A program made the translations under genes and the position numbers. From positions 1-30,480 of the forward strand of contig JBAROV010000080.1 of NCBI GenBank assembly GCA_049642465.1: a stretch of DNA of 30,480 bases. The letters run 5' to 3'. The notes beneath the pieces were generated by a model, which ran no database searches, was not told the DNA's origin, and was given only the letters and a program-made list of their open reading frames with translations. Source of the DNA: CAWDPQ01 sp049642465 (GTDB lineage Bacteria > Acidobacteriota > Vicinamibacteria > Vicinamibacterales > 2-12-FULL-66-21). Below are positions 16,773 through 24,880 of the stretch, one piece after another (positions within the stretch are counted from its first letter, which is position 1; each line of letters opens with the position of its first letter).

Positions 16773-18778
16773 TGGCTGGAGTCACTCCGGTTTCGATCAA
16801 GTTGCGTGCGCCGTGAAGAGGCGCCGGTGGCGATTGGCGTGCGATAGAGCACCTGTCCCTGTTCAGAGGTTACGAACTCGAGATCGAACGCGGCCTCGGC
16901 AAATGCCACGAGCTGAGGAGAGACAAGTCCGGTGTGGATAACCACGTAGCCAATGTCGAGCCGTGGCGGATACATGTGCGCGCGTTCGATCGCCCGCTCC
17001 AGCCGCTCGGGGCTGACGGGGCGGCGAGCGCTGAGGTCCATCAGCACGCTGAGACGATGGCTTCGGCGATACGGCTCGATACCTCGGCTCGGGAGTCGCG
17101 ATAGATAACCGCCTACGAGACCCTTCTCGTGCGCCGTCTGAAAGAACTGCGTCGCGGCCATGAAGTTGCCGTGGGACGAGGTGCCATCGCGCAACCCGAA
17201 CGGGAGCGTCAGGACGCGCACGGGTCTGGGATCAGCAGCGATCTGCTTGTAAAACGACGGCACGCGGGCCGAGTTGAGGGGGCGTGGTGCTGGCAGAAGC
17301 TCCACCAACAGGAAGGACGCCACGATCGTGGCAGCCGTCCACGGCCGAGTGGAGCGCGCACGAAGCGCGCGGACGGCAAACGTCAGCAACACCGCCGCCC
17401 CGAGTATCACCAGGATCGAGATTCTCGCGGGCATTCGTGTCGCGCCGATCACCGGCAGATAACGCAGGAGCGACCACGGTGTCGGGACATGCGTCTGCCA
17501 TCCGGCGATGGAAACGAACGGACCCAAAGAGAGCAGCGCGGCGCCTGATGTGAACACGACCCAGTAGCGGGGCAGCCGCAGGCCGGCGTAAAGCAACGCG
17601 ACGGCAACGGCAAACGTCACGGTCCACGGAATCGCCGCAGTGTTCTCGACGAGGCCGCCGTTTCCAGTGGCAAGCCAATCGGAGGAGATCCAGCCAAGCC
17701 ATCGGCTCATTGGATTTGGAACCAGGTAGGCGAGCACGTCGAGCCCGGAAGGACTGCTGCGCCACAACGTTTTCGGCGCAATCCATTGCCGTTCTCCGAG
17801 GTGCGCCGCCATGACGGTCAGCACCGGTGAGAGCACCAGCACGCAGGTGGCCACGGCAACGGCCGACGTTCTGAGATGCGGACGAAGCACGGCGGGCATC
17901 AAGGCCACACGTGGTCTCAGCGCCATCCACAGCCGCACGACGACCAGCAACGTGAGCACGAGCATCGGGGTGTAGAGATGCGTCATGCTCACGCGGATGC
18001 CGAGCCACTCGAACCGGCCACCGCCGCGGATCATCACGCCAGCGACGAGGCCCGCCACGCACATGATGGCGATGTCGATGCCGACGCGGAACATCGCGGG
18101 TACGGCGCGCGCGGCACCGCGCTGCACGGACACAGCCATCCAGACGGCGGCGTAGCCTGCCATCAACAGACAATAGACGGCGTAGTAGGGGTCGCAGAGG
18201 AATGCGATGCCGACGAGCGCGCCGGCCACTGCGCCGCGACGCAGCGTTGGTGCTTCCCGCACGCGGTCCAAGGCGAGCGCGAATGCCGGGAGCGCCGCAG
18301 CCTGGACCAGGCTGAAGTGCGCCGTACTGCGTGCCGTCATGAATGGCGAGAACCCGAACAGGAGCCCCGCGACCCACGCGGCCGCCGAATCCCCGGACAG
18401 GCGGCGCAGCAGCAGGAATGCGGCAAACGCGGACACAGCTCCGCTGGCGATCGTCAGGACGTTGAACGTCGCGACGGTACCGAGCCAGGGCAGCAGCGGA
18501 AATGCGATGACGTTTGCGAGCGACGTGTAGTTATGAAGCGTAAGCGGCGTGCCGGCGTTGAGGGCGAGGATCTCGCTCGTCGAGAAGGGAAATCGTCCGT
18601 GCTCGACGATCTCATGGCGAAACACCCAGAGATTCCAGACGTAGACGCCAGTATCCCCGCCAATCGGCCCCAGAAGGCTGTCACCCAGATGGAGTGGAAG
18701 CGGCCAGGCGAAGACGAGCGCAACACACACGTATCCGAACAGCGCCGCGGCGTGGAGCCGCGCACCTTTCGCAGGCAT
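16658..18778 (-). CDS. Polytopic membrane protein, glycosyltransferase-39/YfhO-like
   Basis: 706 residues. Around ten or more hydrophobic segments (among them 10-27, 85-120, 130-150, 185-210 and 225-250) are followed by a soluble C-terminal region from about residue 500. The early GGDTGVYVWNLWVF, just after the first membrane span, resembles the acidic-loop region of polyprenol-dependent GT-C glycosyltransferases. GT-C enzymes transfer sugars from polyprenyl phosphate on the periplasmic side; the acceptor here is unknown. The last 37 residues are antisense to the metalloprotease gene and are Arg/Ser-rich, unlike the rest, so the natural stop seems to have been lost. ATG 18778 has no ribosome-binding site but lies 10 nt after a good -10 box. 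Confidence 0.85.
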   Translation of the reverse strand: MPAKGARLHAAALFGYVCVALVFAWPLPLHLGDSLLGPIGGDTGVYVWNLWVFRHEIVEHGRFPFSTSEILALNAGTPLTLHNYTSLANVIAFPLLPWLGTVATFNVLTIASGAVSAFAAFLLLRRLSGDSAAAWVAGLLFGFSPFMTARSTAHFSLVQAAALPAFALALDRVREAPTLRRGAVAGALVGIAFLCDPYYAVYCLLMAGYAAVWMAVSVQRGAARAVPAMFRVGIDIAIMCVAGLVAGVMIRGGGRFEWLGIRVSMTHLYTPMLVLTLLVVVRLWMALRPRVALMPAVLRPHLRTSAVAVATCVLVLSPVLTVMAAHLGERQWIAPKTLWRSSPSGLDVLAYLVPNPMSRWLGWISSDWLATGNGGLVENTAAIPWTVTFAVAVALLYAGLRLPRYWVVFTSGAALLSLGPFVSIAGWQTHVPTPWSLLRYLPVIGATRMPARISILVILGAAVLLTFAVRALRARSTRPWTAATIVASFLLVELLPAPRPLNSARVPSFYKQIAADPRPVRVLTLPFGLRDGTSSHGNFMAATQFFQTAHEKGLVGGYLSRLPSRGIEPYRRSHRLSVLMDLSARRPVSPERLERAIERAHMYPPRLDIGYVVIHTGLVSPQLVAFAEAAFDLEFVTSEQGQVLYRTPIATGASSRRTQLDRNRSDSSHQKRRSSPIGAPGGASGTTGRGAGLDGRSRKRLISAAR

Positions 18779-18788
18779 TGGCGTGGGT

Positions 18789-18818
18789 ATTACATTCCCC
18801 GCCTCATCGGTATGTCAA
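18789..18818 (-). promoter_or_regulatory. Promoter giving a nearly leaderless mRNA for the membrane protein gene
   Basis: On the minus strand, a perfect TTGACA (18813-18818) and TGTAAT (18789-18794) are 18 nt apart. The ATG at 18778 starts only 10 nt beyond the -10 box, so the mRNA would begin within a few bases of the start codon. This fits the absence of a Shine-Dalgarno. Confidence 0.55.
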
Positions 18819-18848
18819 TTTGAAACATCAGGCAGGAGATCGACACCG

Positions 18849-19907
18849 TTACTTACCGCACTCCCTCGTTTCGCTGACCATGTTGCCGAGCACCGAGGTC
18901 AAGCCGGTGCCGTTCGGGTAGTAGTTGCCGTCTCGAACGGATCGGATGAACGTGCTCGTGCTGTCCAACGGCAGCGTGGCGACATTCGCGCAGAACGGCT
19001 CGCTACGGTTCTCCCGGTAGAGGTATTGCTCGACGTTCGAGAGGTAAAACGCGGACACGACGACGTCCCGCAACTTCAGATAGCGCCCCACCGCGCGCAG
19101 CGCTTTCGGTCCGGCGAAATCGCCGATGATCGGGACGATCAGGTTGCGCGAGTGGAGGTTCTTGATGAACGCGAACTGCTCTTCCGAGGCGAGGAAGCCG
19201 CGCGACACCCCCGCCCCATCGGTCGCGGTCATCAGTTGGGCGTAGGTTGGGAAGTTCCCTCCCCCGCCGCCCATCGAACTCGAGTACTGAATGATCGGAC
19301 CGTACCAGTAGAACGCGCGATAGACCGCTTCGACGCCCCGCAGATCGTCGACCGTCAGCGGTAGCTTGTGCGCCGACGTCAGTTGCGTGCGGACCGCGGC
19401 GAGGTTGTGGTTGTACAGCGCTTCGCCGGTTTCGACATCCCAGAAGGCCTTGAAGATCTCGGCAGCGCTCGACCGCGCGGTGAGTCCCTCCGGCCGCTTC
19501 TTGGAAAAGAGCGCCGACACGAAATCCGCCCGGTCGGCGGAGAGTTCAAAGAGCGCCTTATAAAGAAGGTGGAGGTTCAGATTGCCGCGCCGGATGTCCA
19601 CGATGAAGGCGATCGACGGCTTGACGGCGGCAATGTAGGTGAAGTTCTGCTCCGGACCGACCCCGAGGTACGCGCGACCGGGCACCGCGGTCCGAACCAA
19701 CTCCGGAATCACGTGCTGCATCTGCAGCTCGTTCGAGAGGAGGTTATCGGATCGAAAGAAGCCGTTCGGCTCGGAGGCTTCGGTGATGAGCGTCCAGAAC
19801 TGGTCGTCGGTCAGCTTCTCGGGCAGCGCGACGCGCGCCGGCGGCGCCAGTCGGGCGACGGCCACGAGAAGGATCGCGCCCAGGAGCACTTGTCGTCTCT
19901 GAAGCAT
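18849..19907 (-). CDS. Conserved exported protein of unknown function
   Basis: 352 residues from ATG 19907; an ATG at 19949 would add 14 residues before the hydrophobic segment. Residues 1-24 form a signal or anchor (RRQVLLGAILLVAVARLAPP). Noteworthy stretches are LTDDQFWTLITEASEPNGFF, YLGVGPEQNFTYIAAVKP followed by AFIVDIRRGNLNLHLLYKA, MGGGGGNFPTYAQLM, and the C-terminal NVATLPLDSTSTFIRSVRDG. The GVGPEQNF...VDIRRGN spacing recalls a Rossmann-like nucleotide- or SAM-binding fold (glycine loop, then an acidic residue about 18 residues later), but I cannot assign a family with certainty. It precedes the glycosyltransferase-like gene on the same strand by 70 bp, although that gene has its own promoter. 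Confidence 0.85.
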   Translation of the reverse strand: MLQRRQVLLGAILLVAVARLAPPARVALPEKLTDDQFWTLITEASEPNGFFRSDNLLSNELQMQHVIPELVRTAVPGRAYLGVGPEQNFTYIAAVKPSIAFIVDIRRGNLNLHLLYKALFELSADRADFVSALFSKKRPEGLTARSSAAEIFKAFWDVETGEALYNHNLAAVRTQLTSAHKLPLTVDDLRGVEAVYRAFYWYGPIIQYSSSMGGGGGNFPTYAQLMTATDGAGVSRGFLASEEQFAFIKNLHSRNLIVPIIGDFAGPKALRAVGRYLKLRDVVVSAFYLSNVEQYLYRENRSEPFCANVATLPLDSTSTFIRSVRDGNYYPNGTGLTSVLGNMVSETRECGK

Positions 19908-19924
19908 TGGACGCCACGCAGATG

Positions 19925-19953
19925 TTATCAAAGCCTCCACAATCGACATGCAA
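19925..19953 (-). promoter_or_regulatory. Candidate promoter of the exported unknown protein
   Basis: On the minus strand, TTGCAT (19948-19953) and TGATAA (19925-19930) are spaced by 17 nt. Transcription would begin near 19918, between the two possible start codons. This supports ATG 19907 as the real start. Confidence 0.4.
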
Positions 19954-19972
19954 GAATCCGGCAGGTTTTATA
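19943..19972 (+). promoter_or_regulatory. Candidate promoter of the beta-barrel gene
   Basis: TCGACA (19943-19948) is followed after 17-18 nt by TTTTAT/TTTATA (19966-19972) inside the AT-rich GGTTTTATATACT. Its -35 box overlaps that of the minus-strand candidate, so the two divergent promoters would be mutually exclusive or co-regulated. Confidence 0.35.
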
Positions 19973-20026
19973 TACTCCCGCGCATCTCCTCAACCCAATC
20001 CCGAACTGACTTCCGGAAGGCGCCGC

Positions 20027-20644
20027 ATGATGAACCGTATGGTCGGTCTGGTAGTGTTGCTGCTCTGTTTGCCGTGTGTCGCAATCGCTCAAACGAAAGG
20101 CCGCGTCAGCGTCGGCGCGTCGGTCACGTTCGTTCAGCCAACCAGTGATGGCGTCAATTCAGCCGTTGGCGTGGGGCCGCTCGTGCGATTGAATCCGCGG
20201 CGCGGCTGGGGACCAGCCGGTGCGTTCAATTGGTTCCGGGCCGACCTGGAAAACCCGTCGGGCGAGTCTAGCGATTTCGCGCGCCTCCGGATTCGGCCGG
20301 TCATGGCTGGCGTCGCGTATACGATCGGGTCGGACCGACTGCTCACGAGCTTCTCTGTCGTCGCCGGTCCGTCGTTCAACAAGATTGAATTCGAACGCAG
20401 CTTCATCGAGGGCCTGCCTGCCACATCTGCACCGTCGATCGATGTGGAAAACAGCATTGCCATCCGGCCTGGCGTCAACGTCACCCTCACGGTTGCACCG
20501 CGCGTGGCGATTGTCGGCTTCGGCGGATATCTCATCAACCGGCCGGACACAGTCTATCGAGATCAGGTGGGCAACGAGTTCCGGAATCGCTGGAAGGCGG
20601 ACTCGGTGGTGCTGAGCGCAGGCGTGGTGTATTCGATCTTCTGA
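20027..20644 (+). CDS. Small outer-membrane beta-barrel protein
   Basis: 205 residues. ATG 20027 has GGAAGG about 8 nt upstream. A signal peptide covers residues 1-21 (LPCVAIAQ). The mature part is alternating hydrophobic/polar beta strands with short turns: GRVSVGASVTFVQP, AVGVGPLVRLNP, GPAGAFNWFRADL, VTLTVAPRVAIVGFGGYL, ending VVLSAGVVYSIF. The terminal Phe is the usual signal for outer-membrane barrel assembly. It resembles outer-membrane beta-barrel (OmpA/OmpW-like) proteins of Acidobacteria. No transport or adhesion role can be inferred. It is divergent from the exported unknown protein across a 119-bp gap. Confidence 0.88.
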   Translation: MMNRMVGLVVLLLCLPCVAIAQTKGRVSVGASVTFVQPTSDGVNSAVGVGPLVRLNPRRGWGPAGAFNWFRADLENPSGESSDFARLRIRPVMAGVAYTIGSDRLLTSFSVVAGPSFNKIEFERSFIEGLPATSAPSIDVENSIAIRPGVNVTLTVAPRVAIVGFGGYLINRPDTVYRDQVGNEFRNRWKADSVVLSAGVVYSIF

Positions 20645-20648
20645 CCGC

Positions 20649-20679
20649 GCGCGAATCGCGCTCGATAGCGGCCACCGCT
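20649..20679. terminator. Two small GC hairpins between convergent genes
   Basis: GCGCG-AAT-CGCGC (20649-20661) and AGCGG-CCA-CCGCT (20667-20679) fill the 41-bp gap between the barrel gene and the first ADOP. Neither has a T-tract, so any terminator role on either strand is uncertain. Confidence 0.3.
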
Positions 20680-20685
20680 GACTCG

Positions 20686-23154
20686 CTACTCCAGCCGCAA
20701 CGCAACCGCGGGGTCGATGCGCGCGGCCCGGCGGGCGGCGCCGAACGTCGCGACCCCGACCACCGCGGCGAGGAGTACCACTACGACAACGAGCGTGAGC
20801 GGGTCGCTCGCCCGAACACCAAACAGCATCGTCGTCATCAGCCGTGATGCGAGCAGCGCGGCGCCGAGGCCGATGACCATGCCGACGATCATGACGCGCG
20901 CCGCCTGGTGAAGGACCAAGCCGATCACGCGTGATGCGGTAGCCCCGAGCGCCACTCGTACGCCGATTTCGTGCGTCCGCTGACGCACCCCGTAGGCGAT
21001 CACGCCGTGTAACCCGAACGCGGCAAGCCCCAGCGCGGCCAGCGCAAACGCCTCGAGCAGGTGGGTGGCGAATCGACGTTGCGCGAGCTGGCTGGCAACG
21101 AGTTCGTCGCCGGTGCGGAGCGCGTACAGCGGCAGATTCGGATCGACATCAGCGACTGCTTTTCGCACAAGACCAACGGAGGGCGGCGCGGAACGCCCCT
21201 GCGCGACAATCGCGAGCGCGAGGCCCGATATCTGCCACAGGGACTGATAGATCTGCGGCCGTACTGGCAGGTCGAGCCCGTCTTCCTTGACGTCGGCGCC
21301 GACGCCAACAATCGTGACCCACGGCGCATTGGGCGCGACCTGCCCGCGCCGGCCGACAAACCGGAAGCGCCGGCCGATGGGATCTTCCGAACCAAAGTAC
21401 GTTCGGGCCAGTGTCTGGTTGATGACGACCGAGCGTCCGGTGTGCTCGTTGTCCGAGTCGTTCAGGAATCGTCCCGCGATCAACGTGATACCGAGCGCGC
21501 GGAAGTACTCTGGCGTCACGGCCACGGGTGTGGCGGTCGCGAGGTCGCGACGATCGGGCGTCCAGCCCTCCACAGCAAAGGACGCCGTGCCGCTGTCGTT
21601 GAACGCGGGCAGCGCCGTGCTGACGCCGGCGAAGGCGACATCTGGCAGGGCCTGAAGCCGCTCGACCAGCCCTCGGATCACGGCGACCCGTTTTTCGTGA
21701 GTAAAGTACGGACCCGCAGACGGGTCGTTTGGCTGCGGCAGCCACACCCGAGCGGTCAGCAACCGGTCCTTGGCAATGCCTGTTTCGACGTCCTGGAGGT
21801 TCCACAAGCTGCGGACGAGCAAAGCGGCATTCGCGAGCAACACGATCGCGATGGCGATTTGCGCAATGACCAGCGCGTTGCGCACGCGCGCCCGCGCGCC
21901 CCCCGGGACCGTACGTCCTGCCGCCTTCAATCGGCCAATCACGTCGGCACGCGCCGACTGCAGGGCCGGCGCCAACGCGACGAGCAAACCCGCCAGCATC
22001 GACGTGATTGCGGTAAACAGAAACACCCGCCGGTCGATCCCGATCTCAGTGGCGCGCGGCAGCCGCTCGGGAACGAACGTCAGCAGCAGATCCACGCCCC
22101 ACACGCTGATGAGCAACCCCAGCGCTCCGCCGATGGCGGCAAGAACGACCCCCTCGACGAGCAGACCGGCGATGATTCGCACGCGTGTGGCCCCCAGTGC
22201 GCGCTGGATGGCGACCTCACGCTCGCGCTCCACCGCCCGCACGAGCAGGAGGTTGGAGATGTTCGAGATCGCGATCAAGAGAACGAGGACCACTCCGCCC
22301 ATCAACATCAGCAGCGCCGGCCTGACACCCGCGACCAGATCGGCCGCGAGCGACTGCACCTGCGGCGTCCAGCCAAGCCGCGCCGGATAATCATCCGGAT
22401 GCTCTCGCACGAGTTCACGAGCGAGGTTGTCCACTCGGGCGCGCGCAACCTCCAGGGTCACGCCCGGCGCCATCCGGCCGATAGCCGACGGCATGAACCG
22501 GACGCTGTGGCCAGGTGCGGGAAACGGCGCCGCCTTCCAGCCCGACGCAGCCCAGACTTCGACGTCGGTCTCGAGCGTGACGCTCGGATGCCGGAAAGAC
22601 TCGGGCATCACGCCAATGACCTCGTAGAGATCCTCGTCAATTCGCAGCGTCCGCCCAACGATGCGCGGATCGCTGCCGAAGCCGCGGCGCCACAGGCCGT
22701 CACTGATCACCGCGGCGGTGGCGATCCCGGGAATCTCGTCGCGTTCGTTATAGGTGCGGCCGAGCGCCGCTCGTGCACCAAGGAGATCGAAATAGTTCGA
22801 GCTGGTCAGGAGAACCTCGACGCGCTCGGGCCGCTCGCTGCCAGTCAGGTTTGCCGTGATCGGCCAGATGCCAGCAATCGATTCGAGCGCACCGGAACGC
22901 TTGCCGAAGTCCTCCAACTCGGGTTGCGAGAGTCCCACATTGCGAAGGTCGATGCCCTTGAAGTCCGCGGTGATCTTGACGAGTGTGTCGGAACGCGGAA
23001 ACGGCAGCGGCTTCAAGAGCACGCCGTCCACCACCGAATAGATGGACGTCGCCGCGGCCACTCCGAGGGCGAGCGTCCCGGCAACCGTCACAGCAAACAA
23101 TGGTGTACGTCGGATTCGACGGATTGCCAGGCGGATGTCCTGAGCAAGATGCAT
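20686..23154 (-). CDS. ADOP-type permease 1 (MacB/FtsX-like, no ATPase)
   Basis: 822 residues from ATG 23154, with GGAGG 9 nt upstream. The architecture is the duplicated MacB form: a first membrane span (IRRTPLFAVTVAGTLALGVAAATSIYSVVDGVLL), a periplasmic MacB-PCD domain (about 50-240), an FtsX core of three spans (about 275-415, with VEREREVAIQRALGATR), a linker span, a second periplasmic domain (about 480-680), and a second FtsX core (about 700-810, with RQRTHEIGVRVALGATASR). The paired EIGVR/ALGA signature in each half is diagnostic. This is the acidobacterial duplicated orphan permease family, normally found without an adjacent ATP-binding subunit, as here. The exported substrate or signal is unknown. 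It converges with the beta-barrel gene. Confidence 0.95.
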   Translation of the reverse strand: MHLAQDIRLAIRRIRRTPLFAVTVAGTLALGVAAATSIYSVVDGVLLKPLPFPRSDTLVKITADFKGIDLRNVGLSQPELEDFGKRSGALESIAGIWPITANLTGSERPERVEVLLTSSNYFDLLGARAALGRTYNERDEIPGIATAAVISDGLWRRGFGSDPRIVGRTLRIDEDLYEVIGVMPESFRHPSVTLETDVEVWAASGWKAAPFPAPGHSVRFMPSAIGRMAPGVTLEVARARVDNLARELVREHPDDYPARLGWTPQVQSLAADLVAGVRPALLMLMGGVVLVLLIAISNISNLLLVRAVEREREVAIQRALGATRVRIIAGLLVEGVVLAAIGGALGLLISVWGVDLLLTFVPERLPRATEIGIDRRVFLFTAITSMLAGLLVALAPALQSARADVIGRLKAAGRTVPGGARARVRNALVIAQIAIAIVLLANAALLVRSLWNLQDVETGIAKDRLLTARVWLPQPNDPSAGPYFTHEKRVAVIRGLVERLQALPDVAFAGVSTALPAFNDSGTASFAVEGWTPDRRDLATATPVAVTPEYFRALGITLIAGRFLNDSDNEHTGRSVVINQTLARTYFGSEDPIGRRFRFVGRRGQVAPNAPWVTIVGVGADVKEDGLDLPVRPQIYQSLWQISGLALAIVAQGRSAPPSVGLVRKAVADVDPNLPLYALRTGDELVASQLAQRRFATHLLEAFALAALGLAAFGLHGVIAYGVRQRTHEIGVRVALGATASRVIGLVLHQAARVMIVGMVIGLGAALLASRLMTTMLFGVRASDPLTLVVVVVLLAAVVGVATFGAARRAARIDPAVALRLE

Positions 23155-23609
23155 CTGGGAACGCCTCCAGGGGTGCCGAAGGCTGCACCCGATATGCCAG
23201 CAATCACCAACAAAACCGGCCAAAACCGGTGCCTTCGGCCGCCGTCACCGTCCGGAAACGAAACTGGCTGACCGCATCTGAACGAACGAAAAGCGCGGGA
23301 GGTCCGGGGAGCTGGGACTGCATTGGTGGCAGGTGGGAGTTGTCCCGGATCACGGTTCTGGGTGGCGCAAAATGAGAATCGTGTTTCATCGCTGCATCGA
23401 CCTGAGCAAACGGCGGCAGAGTAATCACTTAGCGCAAAACGCACCCGAGATGACTCGCAGGGCTGCCTCACAACGGCACACAACCTCCTATTCACTGGCC
23501 GCCTGAATCAACGGCTTACGAGGACGCTAACTGTCTCGAAAGTAGTCAGTTGCGCGCGAAACGCGGGGTCGATTACAGAGCTGGCTGGCGTTTTGCCTCT
23601 ACGGCTGAC
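23155..23609. other. Divergent intergenic region, no gene seen
   Basis: These 455 bp separate ADOP 1 and the exported protein gene. Short frames here look like chance. Composition is somewhat less GC-rich than the flanks, as expected for a regulatory region. The CAAAACCGG repeat near its left end is the only structure I can point to. Confidence 0.6.
23211..23230. promoter_or_regulatory. Tandem 10-bp direct repeat upstream of ADOP 1
   Basis: CAAAACCGGC and CAAAACCGGT lie head to tail, one helical turn apart, 57 bp before the ADOP 1 start codon. Same-face spacing is typical of a site for a dimer or cooperatively binding regulator. No regulator gene is nearby. Confidence 0.4.
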
Positions 23610-24197
23610 ATGCGAAAACTGCTTTGCGGTCTTTGTGTCCTTGTGACGATGCCTGGCGCGGCGAGCGCTCAACAGACGATCAAAGAACAGGTGCTGAAGA
23701 ACGGAGTTTCTGAGGAAGTCGTGATCGCTGACTATCCGACGCTCTCCGTGGGCGCCTTGTCGGCGGCGGCCGGCGCTGTCGTCCACGTCGCCGTGCGCAG
23801 CAGTGATACGTTCCTCTCGAGCGACGGAAGCGCCATCCTGACCGATTATCGAGTGGCCGTTGTCGATGTCATCAAGGATTCGGCGTCGCACGTCAATGCC
23901 GGTGACGTGATTACGATTCGCCGGGTTGGCGGAGCGCTCAATATCGAAGGACGAACGTTCCTCTCGAATGAGGCTGGATTTGCGCCGTTCTCGACGGGTG
24001 CTGAGTACGTCCTGTTTCTGAAGACGGATTCGGGCCAGCCGTTCGAGATGCTGGCGGGCCCGCAATCAGCGTACCTCGTGCATCAGGGCACGGTTGCGTC
24101 GCTCATGAGCTCGGGGCCGCGCCCGTTGCTCGTCCCGATGCAGTCGTTTCTCGGCGACGTAAGAGAGTATTCGGGCCGCATCAACGGCACCCGGTAA
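23610..24197 (+). CDS. Exported protein of unknown function
   Basis: 195 residues from ATG 23610, chosen because it begins a clean signal peptide (MRKLLCGLCVLVTMPGAASAQ); no good Shine-Dalgarno is visible. The mature part is short-strand beta-rich: HVAVRSSDTFLSSDGSAILTDY, YRVAVVDVIKD, GDVITIRRVGG, EYVLFLKTDSGQPFEMLAGPQSAY split over two strands, then VREYSGRINGTR at the end. The pattern of a secretory beta-barrel-like fold with VDVIKD-GDVITI resembles small extracellular OB-like domains, but I do not recognise the family. It is followed 75 bp later by a membrane protein gene on the same strand. Confidence 0.75.
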   Translation: MRKLLCGLCVLVTMPGAASAQQTIKEQVLKNGVSEEVVIADYPTLSVGALSAAAGAVVHVAVRSSDTFLSSDGSAILTDYRVAVVDVIKDSASHVNAGDVITIRRVGGALNIEGRTFLSNEAGFAPFSTGAEYVLFLKTDSGQPFEMLAGPQSAYLVHQGTVASLMSSGPRPLLVPMQSFLGDVREYSGRINGTR

Positions 24198-24272
24198 TCC
24201 GCACGCGACACGGTAAGCCACCTTCGCGCTTTGCGCTTCGGTGGGCAGGCCGACTCGGCGTACGCTGATCGG

Positions 24273-24869
24273 GTGCCAATCGTTGCCGCGCTCGCCGCGG
24301 CGCTCTTCATCATTCTCCTGGCCATCATTCTGATGCCGCTGACGCTCCTGCAGCGTTATCGAGTCGGTACGATGCGACGGCTTGGGAGAGGATGGGTGGT
24401 CACGCTCAATCTCGTGGCCATCCTGATCTCGATTGGAATTTTTCTCTCGAGCGCCGCGCTGACGTCGATCTGGGTTCCGGGCGCGTTCAGCTACTCACTG
24501 GGCGGTCTGCTCGTCGGCTGCGCATGCGGCCTGCTCGGCCTCGCGCTCACGAGGTGGGAGGCATCCCCCCAATCCCTGCATTACACGCCAAATCGCTGGC
24601 TGGTGCTCACCATCACGCTCGTCGTCACCGCACGAGTGCTCTACGGGTTCTGGCGCAGCTGGCATGCGTGGCAGTCGGGTCTGCAAGGAGGTTCGTGGTT
24701 CGTCGCGTCTGGTGTCGCGGGATCGCTCGGAGCGGGAGCCATCGTACTCGGGTACTACCTGGTCTACTGGGCTGGCGTGCGGCGACGGCTCAGGAAACAT
24801 CGTCGGACGTTCGGGATCAACGACCCGCCCATGCCGCCCTCACGCGGATTCGCGCGTCGAGTCGATTGA
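24273..24869 (+). CDS. Membrane protein of unknown function, five to six spans
   Basis: 198 residues if the GTG at 24273 is the start; a TTG at 24231 would add 14 polar residues. Hydrophobic segments lie near residues 3-25, 42-63, 70-92, 107-125 and 142-165. Recognisable stretches are LTLLQRYRVGTMRRLGRGW after the first span, LALTRWEASPQSLHYTPNRW between spans 3 and 4, and VVTARVLYGFWRSWHAW. The conserved-looking basic and Trp-rich loops suggest a real family, but no function can be given. The gene ends 11 bp before the convergent ADOP 2. Confidence 0.75.
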   Translation: MPIVAALAAALFIILLAIILMPLTLLQRYRVGTMRRLGRGWVVTLNLVAILISIGIFLSSAALTSIWVPGAFSYSLGGLLVGCACGLLGLALTRWEASPQSLHYTPNRWLVLTITLVVTARVLYGFWRSWHAWQSGLQGGSWFVASGVAGSLGAGAIVLGYYLVYWAGVRRRLRKHRRTFGINDPPMPPSRGFARRVD

Positions 24870-24880
24870 CCCGAGTCTCC

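Noticed and set aside
17876..18823. 315-codon plus-strand frame opposite the membrane protein gene
   Set aside because: It is an antisense shadow rich in Arg/His/Glu; the minus strand shows regular membrane spans.
21061..23271. 736-codon plus-strand frame opposite ADOP 1
   Set aside because: It is Arg/Gln/His-rich with no domain signal, while the opposite strand encodes a complete permease.
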